A DNA stretch of 64,000 nt from JAPSGB01 sp963775185. Lineage in GTDB: Bacteria; Myxococcota_A; Polyangia; Polyangiales; Polyangiaceae. Positions within the stretch are counted from its first letter, which is position 1; every line of letters begins with the position of its first letter. The notes under the pieces were generated by a model, which was not told where the DNA came from, ran no database searches, and saw nothing but the letters and a program-made list of their open reading frames with translations. Shown piece after piece: positions 1 through 8,636 of this stretch. The stretch is from contig CAVZIE010000031.1 of NCBI GenBank assembly GCA_963775185.1, forward strand, positions 1,116,001 to 1,180,000, written 5' to 3'. A program made the position numbers and the translations under genes.

Positions 1-129
1 AAGTTCGAGCAGACGCTGAAGAAGAACCGTGACGCGCTGGTCCAGCGCCACGGGGCGAAGCGCGTCAAGTTCAGCGTGTACGTCAAGGAAGGCAAGGCTG
101 CGCTCAAGGCCAGCCCGATCAAGGACTGA
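1..129 (+). CDS. C-terminal end of an unidentified protein (partial)
   Basis: The window opens inside a plus-strand reading frame that ends at the TGA at 127-129. Only 42 residues are visible; they are Lys/Arg-rich and end in ALKASPIKD. The codon usage is that of the neighbours, and the frame runs straight up to the ribosome-binding site of the next gene 22 bases later, so the two are probably co-transcribed. No motif lets me name the family; the real start lies outside the window. Confidence 0.6.
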   Translation, partial: KFEQTLKKNRDALVQRHGAKRVKFSVYVKEGKAALKASPIKD

Positions 130-151
130 GCCCAGCGTATTTGGAGGACGA

Positions 152-1687
152 GTGAAGCAGCGAATCGCGCTCGCCGGAGCGCTCGTAGCCGGCGCGGCGC
201 TCTACGCAGAGTCTGCCTCCGCAACGGACGCCATGCGCTTCCCCGACAACGGGACGGAGCAGATGGGCCGCAGCGGTGCTTGGGTGGCGCGCGCGAGCAA
301 TCCGCTGGCGACGCTGTACAACCCCGCCGCGCTCCCTACCCAGGGGACCGGCGTGCTGCTCGACGTGAACGCGGTGTTCTTCAAGGAGTGCTTCACGCGC
401 GCCGGGCCGGGCAGCACCGTCACCCTCGGCGCCAGCGGGGCGGCGAAATACCCGACGACCTGCAACGACAACAGCGGAACCCCGTCGCCGCTACCGTCGG
501 CGGCGTTCGCGTGGCGGGTCACGGACAAGCTGGGGCTCGGCTTTTCCGTCAGCCCGCCGAGCCTTTATGGCCACACGTCGTTCCCCGAGACGATCCCGAT
601 CTCCTACCAGAGCGCCTCCGGTCGTACGATCTCCACCCAGGTCGCCTCGCCCCAGCGCTACATGCTGCTCGACCTGAACGGCGTCGTCCTGAACCAGACG
701 CTGTCCGCGGGCTACTCGATCACAGATCGCCTGCACGTCGGCGCCGGCTTCATCTGGGGCGTCGGCTCGCTCGACGTGACAAGTACGACCATGAGCCTGC
801 CGCCGGACAACCAGGTGCAGGACAACCCGACTGCCGACATCTGGGCGAAAGTGCATGCGTCGGACTGGTTCATTCCAGGCGTCGTGGTCGGCGTGCTGTA
901 CTCGCCCCTCGATCAGCTCGACATCGGGCTGTCTGTCACCGCGCAGGAAGCCCTGGACGCGCACGGTGACCTCACCGCAAAAGCGAACTACTGGACCGAC
1001 CGCGGTAGCGTGTCCGGCAATCCGACGGTGACCCAGAGCACCGGCACGGCGCACTTCAAGCTTCCGAACCCGTTCGACGTCCGGCTCGGCGCGCGCTTCC
1101 ACATGCCGAGCGCCGGCGGCAAGCTGGTGATGGACGGCGGCAAGAGTGTCCGCGATCCCCTGGTCGATGACTTGTTCGACGTCGAGGTCGACGGGTCGTA
1201 CACGCGAAACAGCGTCTACAAGAGCGTGTACCTGCGCTTTCCCCAGACGCCGCCGATCCCGATCCAGGGTACGGGCGGTGTCGTGCCGCCGAACGGCGAC
1301 GTCGCGATGAACCTCACGGGCGACACCATCGGCGTCCGCGTCGGCGGCGACTACAACGTGCTGCCCGGCAAGCTCGCCGTTCGCGCCGGAGGCTGGTTCG
1401 AGCCATCGGTCCAGCACGCACAGGATCTCAACGCCACGGTGGTCGCCAGCCAGCGCATCGGCGTCTCGGGCGGCGCGACGTACCGACTGGGCCGCTTCGA
1501 CCTCGAGGCCGGGTACATGCACGTGTTCTTCGCCACGCAGGACAACGGCGGCAACGGCGACATCCGCGCGCTCAGCGGCAAGGCCAGCGCGATGCCCGTC
1601 GCCTACCGCTCGCCGTACCCCATCAACGGGGGCAAGCTCACCGCCAGCGCCAACATCGTCTCGCTCGGCGCGACGATGCATTTCTGA
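152..1687 (+). CDS. FadL/OMPP1-family outer-membrane transport protein
   Basis: Predicted 511-residue outer-membrane beta-barrel of the FadL/TodX family, which moves hydrophobic molecules such as long-chain fatty acids across the outer membrane. I start it at the GTG at 152 because GGAGG lies at 143-147 and the first 24 residues form a signal peptide (VKQR, a hydrophobic stretch, then ASA). The mature N-terminus carries the family hallmark GRSGAWVARASNPLATLYNPAAL, here described in parts: a Gly-rich plug segment followed by NPA. Alternating aromatic and polar strands and a C-terminal Phe (MHF) fit barrel insertion. An upstream in-frame extension to base 29 overlaps the previous gene and is not used. 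The substrate cannot be read from the sequence. Confidence 0.85.
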   Translation: MKQRIALAGALVAGAALYAESASATDAMRFPDNGTEQMGRSGAWVARASNPLATLYNPAALPTQGTGVLLDVNAVFFKECFTRAGPGSTVTLGASGAAKYPTTCNDNSGTPSPLPSAAFAWRVTDKLGLGFSVSPPSLYGHTSFPETIPISYQSASGRTISTQVASPQRYMLLDLNGVVLNQTLSAGYSITDRLHVGAGFIWGVGSLDVTSTTMSLPPDNQVQDNPTADIWAKVHASDWFIPGVVVGVLYSPLDQLDIGLSVTAQEALDAHGDLTAKANYWTDRGSVSGNPTVTQSTGTAHFKLPNPFDVRLGARFHMPSAGGKLVMDGGKSVRDPLVDDLFDVEVDGSYTRNSVYKSVYLRFPQTPPIPIQGTGGVVPPNGDVAMNLTGDTIGVRVGGDYNVLPGKLAVRAGGWFEPSVQHAQDLNATVVASQRIGVSGGATYRLGRFDLEAGYMHVFFATQDNGGNGDIRALSGKASAMPVAYRSPYPINGGKLTASANIVSLGATMHF

Positions 1688-1827
1688 GCGCCAGCCGGCC
1701 GGGAGCGGGCGAAACCACGGCCTTTCGCCGCGCGTAATTGAAGTCCCGGCCGCGCCGGGTGAATCACTACGAAGCCCTGACGGCGACGCTTGGGGCGCGC
1801 CGCCGCCTTTGCTAGGAAGGCTCTCCC

Positions 1828-2796
1828 ATGAGTGAACCCACGCTCCACAATGTGCTCATCATCGGGTCCGGCCCGGCCGGCCTCACGGCCGCCGTCTACG
1901 CGGCGCGCGCCAACCTGAACCCGGTGTGCGTCGAGGGCTTCAGCGCCGGCGGCCTGATCCCCGGCGGTCAGCTCATGTTCACGACCGACGTCGAGAACTA
2001 CCCGGGCTTCCCCACCGGCGTCACGGGGCAGGAGCTGATGCTCAAGTTCCGCGAGCAGGCGGAGCACGCCGGCACGGAGATCATCACCGCCGACGTGACC
2101 AAGGTCGACTTCTCCGAGCGCCCGTTCAAGGTCTGGGTCGGTGAGGACGAGGACATCCTGCACCTGGCCAAGACGGTGATCATCGCCACCGGCGCGCGCG
2201 CGAACTACCTCGGCCTCGACAGCGAGGAGAAGCTCAAGAACAAGGGCGTGAGCGCCTGCGCCGTGTGCGACGGCGCGCTGTTCCGCGGCGAGGACGTCGC
2301 GGTGATCGGCGGCGGCGACACGGCGATGGAGGAGGCGAGCTACCTTGCCGGCTTGTGCAAGAGCGTCACCCTGATCCACCGCCGGGACGAGTTCCGGGCG
2401 TCCAAGGTCATGCAGGACCGCGTGGAGAAGAGCGACAAGATCCGCATCCTGCGCAGCCACGTGGTCGAGGACGTGCTCGACCCGTCCAAGGACAGGGTCA
2501 CGGGTCTCCGCGTCAAGGATCTCAAGTCCGGCGACACCAGCACCCTCGACGTCGGCGCGATGTTCGTCGCCATCGGCCACACGCCGATGACCGATCTCTT
2601 CAAGGGCCAGCTCGAGACGCATCCGAATGGCTACCTGAAGGTGAAGCCCGGCAGCACCGTCACCAGCGTCCCGGGCGTGTTCGCCGCGGGCGACGTCGCG
2701 GACTGGACGTACCGCCAGGCCGTGACCGCGGCGGGCACGGGCTGCATGGCCGCCCTCGACGCCGAGCGCTGGCTCGGCGCGAACGGCGGGCACTGA
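1828..2796 (+). CDS. trxB: Thioredoxin reductase (NADPH)
   Basis: 322 residues, the usual length for bacterial low-molecular-weight thioredoxin reductase, a cytoplasmic flavoenzyme that passes electrons from NADPH to thioredoxin. Visible motifs are the N-terminal FAD-binding GSGPAGLTAAVYAAR, the redox-active CAVC (near residue 147), the NADPH-binding GGGDTAMEEASYLA followed by the HRRDEFRAS loop, and the C-terminal FAD motif GVFAAGDVADWTYRQAVTAAGTGCMAAL. An AGGAAGG ribosome site lies 8 bases before the ATG. It stands alone between the porin gene and the glycosylase gene. The CAVC redox centre (CATC in E. coli) is a normal variant. Confidence 0.97.
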   Translation: MSEPTLHNVLIIGSGPAGLTAAVYAARANLNPVCVEGFSAGGLIPGGQLMFTTDVENYPGFPTGVTGQELMLKFREQAEHAGTEIITADVTKVDFSERPFKVWVGEDEDILHLAKTVIIATGARANYLGLDSEEKLKNKGVSACAVCDGALFRGEDVAVIGGGDTAMEEASYLAGLCKSVTLIHRRDEFRASKVMQDRVEKSDKIRILRSHVVEDVLDPSKDRVTGLRVKDLKSGDTSTLDVGAMFVAIGHTPMTDLFKGQLETHPNGYLKVKPGSTVTSVPGVFAAGDVADWTYRQAVTAAGTGCMAALDAERWLGANGGH

Positions 2797-2859
2797 GCCA
2801 AGTCGCGCCCGGCGCGAACGGCGAGCACCGAGCGCGATCCGGCGTGCCGTCCGACGCGG

Positions 2860-2877
2860 TTCCGCGCCGCACCGACA
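2860..2877 (+). repeat. Dispersed 18-base element, copy 1 (one mismatch)
   Basis: TTCCGCGCCGCACCGACA, one mismatch from the consensus TTCCGCGCCGGACCGRCA that recurs nine times in the window. It lies between trxB and the glycosylase gene. Confidence 0.7.
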
Positions 2878-2906
2878 CCCCCGCCTGCGTGGTAGAACCG
2901 GGAGCC

Positions 2907-3917
2907 ATGGCCGGCGACGCCGACGACCCCCGGACGGAGCTCCACGACCTGGCGTCGGCGCTGCTCGCCCACGCACAGTGGCTGGCCGCGACCGGCGCGC
3001 CCGGGCTCGACCGCGCCACCGCGGAGCTCGCCCGCGCCCGAGGGGGAGACCTCGCCGCGGATCCCGCAGCTGGCTCCCGGCCTCGAGAGGATGCCGGTCC
3101 GGCGCGGAACCACAGCGTTGCGGCGCATGAGCCGTCGTTGCCGGTGCGGGGAGCGCAGGCGGAACCGCCGCGCGCCGCCGGAGACCGCGGCGCTGTGACC
3201 GCGGAGCCATCGCTGCCAACGTCCCGGCGAGCGGAGGCGGAGCCGCGGAGCGTGCCGTCGGGCGATCGAGCCGCGGCGTCGGCAGCCGTCGCGGCGCCGG
3301 TCGCGGCGTCCGTCGTCGCGACGGGTGGGCTCGATCCGGTGGAACGCCACCGGCGCCTGGTCACGCTGGCGCAGGAAGTCGCCGGCTGCACCGCGTGCGC
3401 CCTGCACCAGACCCGTACGCAGACCGTGTTCGCACGCGGCAACGGCGCGGCGGGTCTGTGCTTCATCGGCGAGGGTCCCGGCGCGGACGAGGACGAGCAG
3501 GGCTTTCCGTTCGTCGGCAAGGCCGGCCAGCTCCTCGACCGCATGATCACGGCGATGGGCCTCGAACGCGACGCGGTCTACGTCTGCAACATCGTGAAGT
3601 GCCGGCCGCCGGACAACCGCAAGCCGCAGCCCGACGAGGTGGCGGCCTGCCGCTCGTTCCTGGAGCAGCAGCTCGAGCTGCTCGAGCCGAGTGTGATCGT
3701 CGCGCTCGGGGCGACTGCGGTGCAGGGGTTGCTCGGCACGACCGAGGGCATCACGCGTCTGCGCGGCAAGTGGAAGCTCTACAAGGGGCGTATCGCCGTG
3801 ATGCCCACGTTCCACCCGGCGTATCTGCTGCGCACGCCGAGCGCCAAGCGCGCGGTGTGGGAGGACTTGCAGACCGTCATGCGTCAGCTCGGCCGCCCCA
3901 TCCCCGATCGGAAATGA
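2907..3917 (+). CDS. Type 4-like uracil-DNA glycosylase with long disordered N-terminus
   Basis: Predicted 336-residue iron-sulfur uracil-DNA glycosylase (family 4/UdgA, often annotated as phage-type DNA polymerase N-terminal domain), which removes uracil from DNA. The catalytic domain occupies about residues 150-336. It shows the four cysteines of the 4Fe-4S site (CTAC near the start; CNIVKC and a later Cys in VAACRS), the active-site GEGPGADEDEQGFPFVGKAGQLLDRM and the C-terminal PTFHPAYLLR. About the first 140 residues are Ala/Arg/Pro-rich low complexity, absent from typical 200-230-residue members, and this stretch contains a copy of the dispersed 18-mer. The ATG at 2907 is the first good start after trxB. 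The stop overlaps the ATG of the next gene (ATGA). Confidence 0.88.
   Translation: MAGDADDPRTELHDLASALLAHAQWLAATGAPGLDRATAELARARGGDLAADPAAGSRPREDAGPARNHSVAAHEPSLPVRGAQAEPPRAAGDRGAVTAEPSLPTSRRAEAEPRSVPSGDRAAASAAVAAPVAASVVATGGLDPVERHRRLVTLAQEVAGCTACALHQTRTQTVFARGNGAAGLCFIGEGPGADEDEQGFPFVGKAGQLLDRMITAMGLERDAVYVCNIVKCRPPDNRKPQPDEVAACRSFLEQQLELLEPSVIVALGATAVQGLLGTTEGITRLRGKWKLYKGRIAVMPTFHPAYLLRTPSAKRAVWEDLQTVMRQLGRPIPDRK
3092..3109 (-). repeat. Dispersed 18-base element, copy 2 (inside coding sequence)
   Basis: Exact match to TTCCGCGCCGGACCGRCA on the minus strand. It lies inside the low-complexity N-terminal part of the uracil-DNA glycosylase gene, where it encodes part of the linker (AGPARN). 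Confidence 0.75.
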
Positions 3918-4399
3918 CTGGGGCGCGGCTCAGGCGCTCGGTGCCGGCGCTGACGCGCGGCGCGCTCGTGCTGATCGGACTGTCGCCGTTCATCCCGCGC
4001 TTGGTGCGCGGCGTGCCACTGCTGTCCGCCTTCGGCGACGGGCTCGAAGCCTGGTTCGCGTTCCAGTGCAACCGCGATCCGGCGCGTTCGTTCCAGCTTC
4101 TGGGCGAGCTCTTGCCGGTGTGCGTGCGCTGCCTCGGGATCTACCTCGGGCTCGGTCTGGGCGCGCTGATCGAGCGGCCAAGGCTCGGTGTCTGGCCGCT
4201 CCGGATCTGGGTCGGAGTCGCCGCCATCGCGATGCTGCTCGACGTCGCGACCGAGGCTCTCGCCATGCGCCCGCCGTGGTGGCCGCTACGTCTAGCGACC
4301 GGGCTCGCGCTCGCGTACCCGGTGGGCGCGGCGCTGGTCGCCGCCGCGCGCGATTTCGCCGCGGGTCCCGACGCGCCGGCTCAGAGCCCGAACACGTAG
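3914..4399 (+). CDS. DUF2085 small membrane protein
   Basis: 161-residue integral membrane protein of the DUF2085 type. The family signature is clear: CNRDPARSF, then LPVCVRCLGIYLGLGLG, with the first cysteine motif here reading CNRDP instead of the commoner CHQ/CHR. Three or four hydrophobic segments follow. Family function is unknown. The ATG at 3914 overlaps the stop of the glycosylase gene, so the two are translationally coupled. The 3' end overlaps the convergent minus-strand gene by 19 bases. Confidence 0.8.
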   Translation: MTGARLRRSVPALTRGALVLIGLSPFIPRLVRGVPLLSAFGDGLEAWFAFQCNRDPARSFQLLGELLPVCVRCLGIYLGLGLGALIERPRLGVWPLRIWVGVAAIAMLLDVATEALAMRPPWWPLRLATGLALAYPVGAALVAAARDFAAGPDAPAQSPNT

Positions 4400-6114
4400 C
4401 CCAGCGACGGCTCGATCACCTGGCCCGACGTGGGCAGCATGAACATGATGTTCACGTTGAGCTGCAGGCCGCTGTTCGGCGTGAGCGCGTACATGGCGCC
4501 GCCGCCGATGGTGATAAAGCTCTGCCCGAGCTTCTTGTAGGCGTCGAGGGACCGCTGCGTCCCCGTGTTCTGGCCCGGGGCGCCGTTCACGCAGGCGTCG
4601 TCGGTCAGGGGGCAGTCGACGATCGTCACCGGGAGCTTCGCGTCCACCTGCGCCATGCCGCCGCCGAGGGCGACGTACGGGCGCAGGCCCTTCTTCGCCA
4701 GGACGTTCTTGCCGATCCAATACGACAAACGCGCTTCGGCGTGGAACGGCAAGAACGACTTGCCGTTGGAGTCCGGGCCGCCGTTGAAGGCGTAGCCGAG
4801 GCGTGCACCGAGCATGATGTTCGGCGTAATCGCGCGATCATACGAGAGCATGACGCGCGCGGTTGCCAGCGAGAAGCCGGTGGTGATGCTGTCGGCGCGA
4901 CCCGGCTCCGGTACGCCTGCGTACTGCGTGCCGCTCTCCGGACCGTCCGTGTAGAAGCATGCGTAGCCGCTGTTGGCCTGGCTATCGACCGAGCACACGT
5001 CCGTGCCGCCGATGATGGCCATGTCGAGCGCGGCGTGGACGCCGATCCAGTTCTTCTTGTACGGACCGCTCGGGCCGCCGCCGCCGCCGCTCTGGCAGGT
5101 GCCGGCGATGCACTTGCCGGTGGCGCAATCCGCGTCGATGTCACACGCCTGCGCGGTGTCGCACTGTCCGTTCGCGCACACGAGCCCCGACTGGCACTCC
5201 TGCGTCTCGCCGCAGGAGTCGCCCCAGACCTTGCTGCCGCGCTCCTGGTTTTGCGGGCACTGCGGCCCCGTCATGCCCGGCGGGCACTCGATCTTCGCCT
5301 TGCAGCGGTCGGGCGCGTCCTTGTCCGGGTATGCCGGCGCCTCGGAGTCCGTGTGGGCCTTGATCGCGAACTCGACCGGCTTGCTCTTGCTTCCCCAGCT
5401 GTCGACGGTGTCGCGGTCCTTGTCTTGAACCCGGACGTACAGCTTGAGCGGGCCGACCAGCTCGGTCCCGGAGCACGGGACCTCCCCCTGCCAGTAGTCG
5501 CCCTTGTGGTGCATCTTGACGGTCTTCCAGCTGTCTTCGCCGAAGGCCTTGTACTTGAGCTCTCCCCGGACGGCGCCTTCCTCGTCGGTCGTGCAGCTCA
5601 CCGGGATCACGCGCCGCGTTTGCACTTCCCGCACTTCGGGCGTGCACGTCATGCTGCCCGCCTCGTCCTCGGTGTGCCTGTGCTTCTTGGGTTTCTCGGT
5701 GGGCGTCTCCGCGGGGGGCTCGGTCGTGCCGCCGCCGCCCGCCGATACCGATTCGAACGTCTTCTTGGTCTCGGGCGTGGCAAGCGCGCCGTCGAGCTTG
5801 ACGTTGGGATCGATGTCGACCGCCTTCTGGAACGCCTCCTTGGCGCCGGCCTGGTCGCTCTTGCCGCTGCCACGCACGACGCCGACGTACATCCACGCCT
5901 TGGCGATCACGGCCGGGCTGCACTTGTCGCCGCAGGCCTTGATGGTGCCGGTGAGGATCGCCTCGGCCTTGTCGAACTGCGTCGCGAGGTAATACTGGTT
6001 GATCGCCTCGTCGATCTTCTCGCCCGCCGCCTTGTCCCTCGGCGCAGACAGCGCAGCGGTCGACACGAGCGTAACGAGCAGGAAAAAAAACAAGCTGGCG
6101 GATCGGCGATGCAC
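4381..6114 (-). CDS. TPR / Cys-rich / beta-barrel envelope protein
   Basis: 577 residues starting at GTG 6114, supported by GGAGGA 7 bases upstream and an immediate signal peptide (MHRRSASLFFFLLVTLVSTAALSA). Order of parts: TPR-like helices (about 25-110; AGAKEAFQKAVDIDP), a Thr/Pro/Glu linker with KPKKHRHTE, a beta-rich module with paired cysteines (about 145-260), a Cys-rich stretch (about 275-350) of the CQSGLVCANGQC / CATGKCIAGTC kind, then a glycine linker and a C-terminal region of alternating strands (about 365-577) ending in an aromatic-poor GYVFGL that looks like an outer-membrane barrel. This modular envelope architecture is common in Myxococcota. No enzymatic function is visible. 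Confidence 0.8.
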   Translation of the reverse strand: MHRRSASLFFFLLVTLVSTAALSAPRDKAAGEKIDEAINQYYLATQFDKAEAILTGTIKACGDKCSPAVIAKAWMYVGVVRGSGKSDQAGAKEAFQKAVDIDPNVKLDGALATPETKKTFESVSAGGGGTTEPPAETPTEKPKKHRHTEDEAGSMTCTPEVREVQTRRVIPVSCTTDEEGAVRGELKYKAFGEDSWKTVKMHHKGDYWQGEVPCSGTELVGPLKLYVRVQDKDRDTVDSWGSKSKPVEFAIKAHTDSEAPAYPDKDAPDRCKAKIECPPGMTGPQCPQNQERGSKVWGDSCGETQECQSGLVCANGQCDTAQACDIDADCATGKCIAGTCQSGGGGGPSGPYKKNWIGVHAALDMAIIGGTDVCSVDSQANSGYACFYTDGPESGTQYAGVPEPGRADSITTGFSLATARVMLSYDRAITPNIMLGARLGYAFNGGPDSNGKSFLPFHAEARLSYWIGKNVLAKKGLRPYVALGGGMAQVDAKLPVTIVDCPLTDDACVNGAPGQNTGTQRSLDAYKKLGQSFITIGGGAMYALTPNSGLQLNVNIMFMLPTSGQVIEPSLGYVFGL

Positions 6115-6228
6115 TGAGGGGTCCTCCGGGAGAGGTGGCTTCCGCTGTTCGGACTTCGGGTTGGACGTATTCCAGACTGGGGCGGTTGAGGTCGGGCACG
6201 GGCGACGCGCACCCGTGCGCGATAGGCG

Positions 6229-7377
6229 CTACTTCGAAGGCTTCGGGCAGCCGGGCTTGACGCCCTCCGTCCGAACGAATTGGACGCGGCGGTTGAGGGC
6301 GCGGTGCTGGGCAGTGTCGTTCGGCACCAAGGGCCGCTCGAAGCCGTAGCCGTGCGACGTCAGGCGGTCGTGGGCCACGCCGTGCTCGACCAGATAGGTC
6401 ATGACGGCGCCCGCGCGCTTGTCGCTGAGCGTCTTGTTGTAGGCCGCGCTGCCCTTGTTGTCGGTATGGCCCTGGACCTCGATCTTGATCGTCGGGTTCT
6501 TCTGCAGGGCGTCGACAACGGCGTCGAGCACCGGGTAGCTCTCGCTCCGGATCTTGGCCTTGTTGAACTCGAAGTGGATCTGCTGCGTGATCTTGATCTC
6601 GCAGTCGGTCATCACCACCAGGGCCGGCTTGGTCGGACAGCCCAGCGGTTCCTTCGTCGACGAACCGACCTCGTTCGGGCACTGGTCCTTCAGGTCGGGG
6701 ACGCCGTCCTTGTCGTTGTCCGGGTCGGGACAACCGTCGTCGTCCTCGTAGCCGTCCGGATCCTCGGGATCGTTCGGGCACTTGTCCTTGGCGTCCGGGA
6801 TGCCGTCGAGATCGTTGTCGACGTCGGGACAGCCGTCGTCGTCCAGGTAGCCGTCCTTGTCCTCCGGTTCGAGGATGCAGGAATCGGTGGAGTCCGGGAT
6901 GCCGTCGCCGTCGGTGTCGGGATCGTCGGGACAGCCGTCATCGTCCTGGTAGCCGTTGAAGTTCTCCGGCTCGTCCGGGCACTTGTCGTCGGGATCAAGA
7001 TAGCCGTCGCCGTCGCGGTCGCCGGGAGCCGGCTTCGGCTTGGCCTTCGGCGCTTCGACGAAGCCGCGCTCGGCGCAGTACTGCGGCGGCGAGAGGAAGT
7101 TCGCGGCATGCGCGTTCGGCTCGGCGATCCACAAGTGCTTCTGCGCCTTGGACACGAAGCCCTGGTCGAGCTCCAACGTCGCGAACTCGAGATGGCTCTG
7201 AGCGAGCGCGAGTTCGCGCGGCGCGCAGCGCACGGCACCGTTGCGCTCGGCCTGCTCCGTGATCTTGGTGAGGCCTTCGATCTGACCGCGCAGTCGCGGC
7301 GCCTGTGCGCACGCGCTGGGAAACACGAGAGCGGAAACCACTGCGACGACCAGATACCTGAACAGTCGTCGCGTCAT
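6229..7377 (-). CDS. OmpA-family protein with thrombospondin type 3 calcium repeats
   Basis: 382 residues. An N-terminal export signal ends at PSAC, so it may be a lipoprotein, although the lipobox is poor. A helical region (about 30-125) is followed by five or six Asp-rich repeats of the DxDxDGxxDxxDxCP type (about 130-245), which in thrombospondin type 3/OmpA proteins bind calcium. The C-terminus (about 260-375) is an OmpA peptidoglycan-binding domain: IHFEFNKAKIRSES, VQGHTDNKGSAAYNKTLSDKRA, and a late ERPLVPNDTAQHRALNRRVQF. It likely tethers the outer membrane to the wall. Its ATG overlaps the stop of the upstream DUF4398 gene, so they form one operon. Confidence 0.92.
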   Translation of the reverse strand: MTRRLFRYLVVAVVSALVFPSACAQAPRLRGQIEGLTKITEQAERNGAVRCAPRELALAQSHLEFATLELDQGFVSKAQKHLWIAEPNAHAANFLSPPQYCAERGFVEAPKAKPKPAPGDRDGDGYLDPDDKCPDEPENFNGYQDDDGCPDDPDTDGDGIPDSTDSCILEPEDKDGYLDDDGCPDVDNDLDGIPDAKDKCPNDPEDPDGYEDDDGCPDPDNDKDGVPDLKDQCPNEVGSSTKEPLGCPTKPALVVMTDCEIKITQQIHFEFNKAKIRSESYPVLDAVVDALQKNPTIKIEVQGHTDNKGSAAYNKTLSDKRAGAVMTYLVEHGVAHDRLTSHGYGFERPLVPNDTAQHRALNRRVQFVRTEGVKPGCPKPSK

Positions 7378-7733
7378 CGGCCGGCCTCCCGGTGCGCTTC
7401 GCGCGCGAGGCGGATCGCCTTGTCCGCGTACTCTTCACTCGCCTCGGCAAGGTCCGTGGCGTCGCCGTAGTCCGCTTCAGCGGCTTCCTGCTCGGCTTTC
7501 GTCAGGTGCTCGCTCGCGTAGTAGTACTCGTACGGCGCGTACTTCTCGGCGCCGAGCTCCTTGGCTTCTTCCAACTTGCTCGACGCGGAGTTGGCCTGGA
7601 TCGCGTACAGCGTGTTGCCACACGCGGGTGTGCAGAGGATCAACCCCGCAAGCCCGGCCAGCGACATCCAGCGGATGCGACGACGGCACGGGAAATCCGT
7701 CACCGACTCGTGCGCGCAACTCTTCTTGCCCAT
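7374..7733 (-). CDS. DUF4398-like lipoprotein
   Basis: 119 residues from the ATG at 7733; a TTG 18 bases further up is possible but less likely. The signal segment (RRRIRW then MSLAGLAGLILC) ends in the lipobox TPAC followed by GN, so the protein is probably lipidated. The mature part is a long helical coil rich in Ala, Glu and Tyr (ANSASSKLEEAKELGAEKY, then YYYASEHLTKAEQEAAEADY), the pattern of DUF4398, a family found next to OmpA genes. The stop overlaps the ATG of the OmpA gene by 4 bases. The role is probably structural in the envelope; no catalytic residues are visible. Confidence 0.8.
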   Translation of the reverse strand: MGKKSCAHESVTDFPCRRRIRWMSLAGLAGLILCTPACGNTLYAIQANSASSKLEEAKELGAEKYAPYEYYYASEHLTKAEQEAAEADYGDATDLAEASEEYADKAIRLAREAHREAGR

Positions 7734-7965
7734 CGACAACCCCGGCGACAACGCCCGTTTTTCGCTTCGGACGCTACCAACGCGGAGATTACCCCGTCAA
7801 CAAGTGACTCGTCGTGGGCGCGCTTCCCGTGCTCGCGAGCCAGCCCGGAGGCGCTGGAACTTTCCAGCCAGGCGGAACGCACCTCCGACCCAGCCCGCGC
7901 CTGCGGCCTGGCTGGCCGTCTGCCGGCGGAAGATTGCTACCGGAACGCGCCGGCGTGCCGACGGG

Positions 7966-8607
7966 TCAGACGCGGCGGAAGACGCCTACGACCTTGCCCA
8001 GGAGCATGGTCGAACGGAAATCTGTGGCGCGGACCAGGATTGGCGCCATCTGGGCGTTCGCGGGCTGGAAGCGCACGTAGTCTTTCTCGGGGAAGTAGTA
8101 CTTCACCGTCGCCTCGTCACCGATGAGCGCGACCACGATCTCGCCGCGCTCGGCCGTGGACTGCTTCTTGACGAAGATGTAGTCGCCGTTGAGGATTCCG
8201 GCCTCGATCATCGAGTCGCCGCTCACCCTGAGGCCGAACACGTCGCGGCCACCGCGAACGAGCATGCGGTCGATGCGAACCGTGTCGATGACGTTTTCGT
8301 CGGCAAGGATCGGCGCTCCCGCTGCGACGCGGCCGACCACCTGGATCTCGACAAGATCGTCGTCGTTGCTCGGGCGAGCCGTCGCGGGCAGCGCGGCCTC
8401 GATGAGCTTGAGGGCGCGACTCTTCATGTCCTCGCGAGTCAGGTAGCCCTTGCGCTCGAGAGCGCGGAGGTGGTCGTTCACCCCGTTGGTCGAGCGAATG
8501 CCCATGAACTCGCCAATCTCCCGGAGCGTGGGCGGGTAACCGCGTTGCTCGATCGATGAACGGATGAAATCCAACGTCTGCGCTTGGCGCTTGGTGAGAC
8601 CCTGCAT
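7966..8607 (-). CDS. lexA: LexA SOS repressor
   Basis: 213 residues. The N-terminal winged helix-turn-helix has the family pattern MQGLTKRQAQTLDFI, then GYPPTLREIGEFMGI and STNGVNDHLRALERKGYL. The C-terminal S24 peptidase domain has the self-cleavage bond Ala-Gly in RVAAGAPI, the nucleophile Ser in SGDSM and the general-base Lys in DEATVKYYF. So this is a cleavable repressor of the SOS regulon, inactivated through RecA. I chose the ATG at 8607, which gives the standard LexA N-terminus; the frame stays open upstream to 8667. No Shine-Dalgarno is obvious. A candidate LexA operator sits 16 bases upstream. Confidence 0.96.
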   Translation of the reverse strand: MQGLTKRQAQTLDFIRSSIEQRGYPPTLREIGEFMGIRSTNGVNDHLRALERKGYLTREDMKSRALKLIEAALPATARPSNDDDLVEIQVVGRVAAGAPILADENVIDTVRIDRMLVRGGRDVFGLRVSGDSMIEAGILNGDYIFVKKQSTAERGEIVVALIGDEATVKYYFPEKDYVRFQPANAQMAPILVRATDFRSTMLLGKVVGVFRRV

Positions 8608-8622
8608 GGCGTCGGAACAATA

Positions 8623-8636
8623 CTGAACGGGTGTGA
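8623..8636 (-). promoter_or_regulatory. Candidate LexA operator upstream of lexA
   Basis: On the minus strand the leader reads CACACCCGTTCAG about 16-28 bases before the lexA ATG. The GTTCAG half and the preceding pyrimidine-rich positions match the consensus I recall for Myxococcus LexA boxes, which end in GTTCAG; the 5' few positions and the last base do not match. Its position fits autorepression of lexA. I rely on memory for the consensus, so the call is moderate. Confidence 0.5.
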
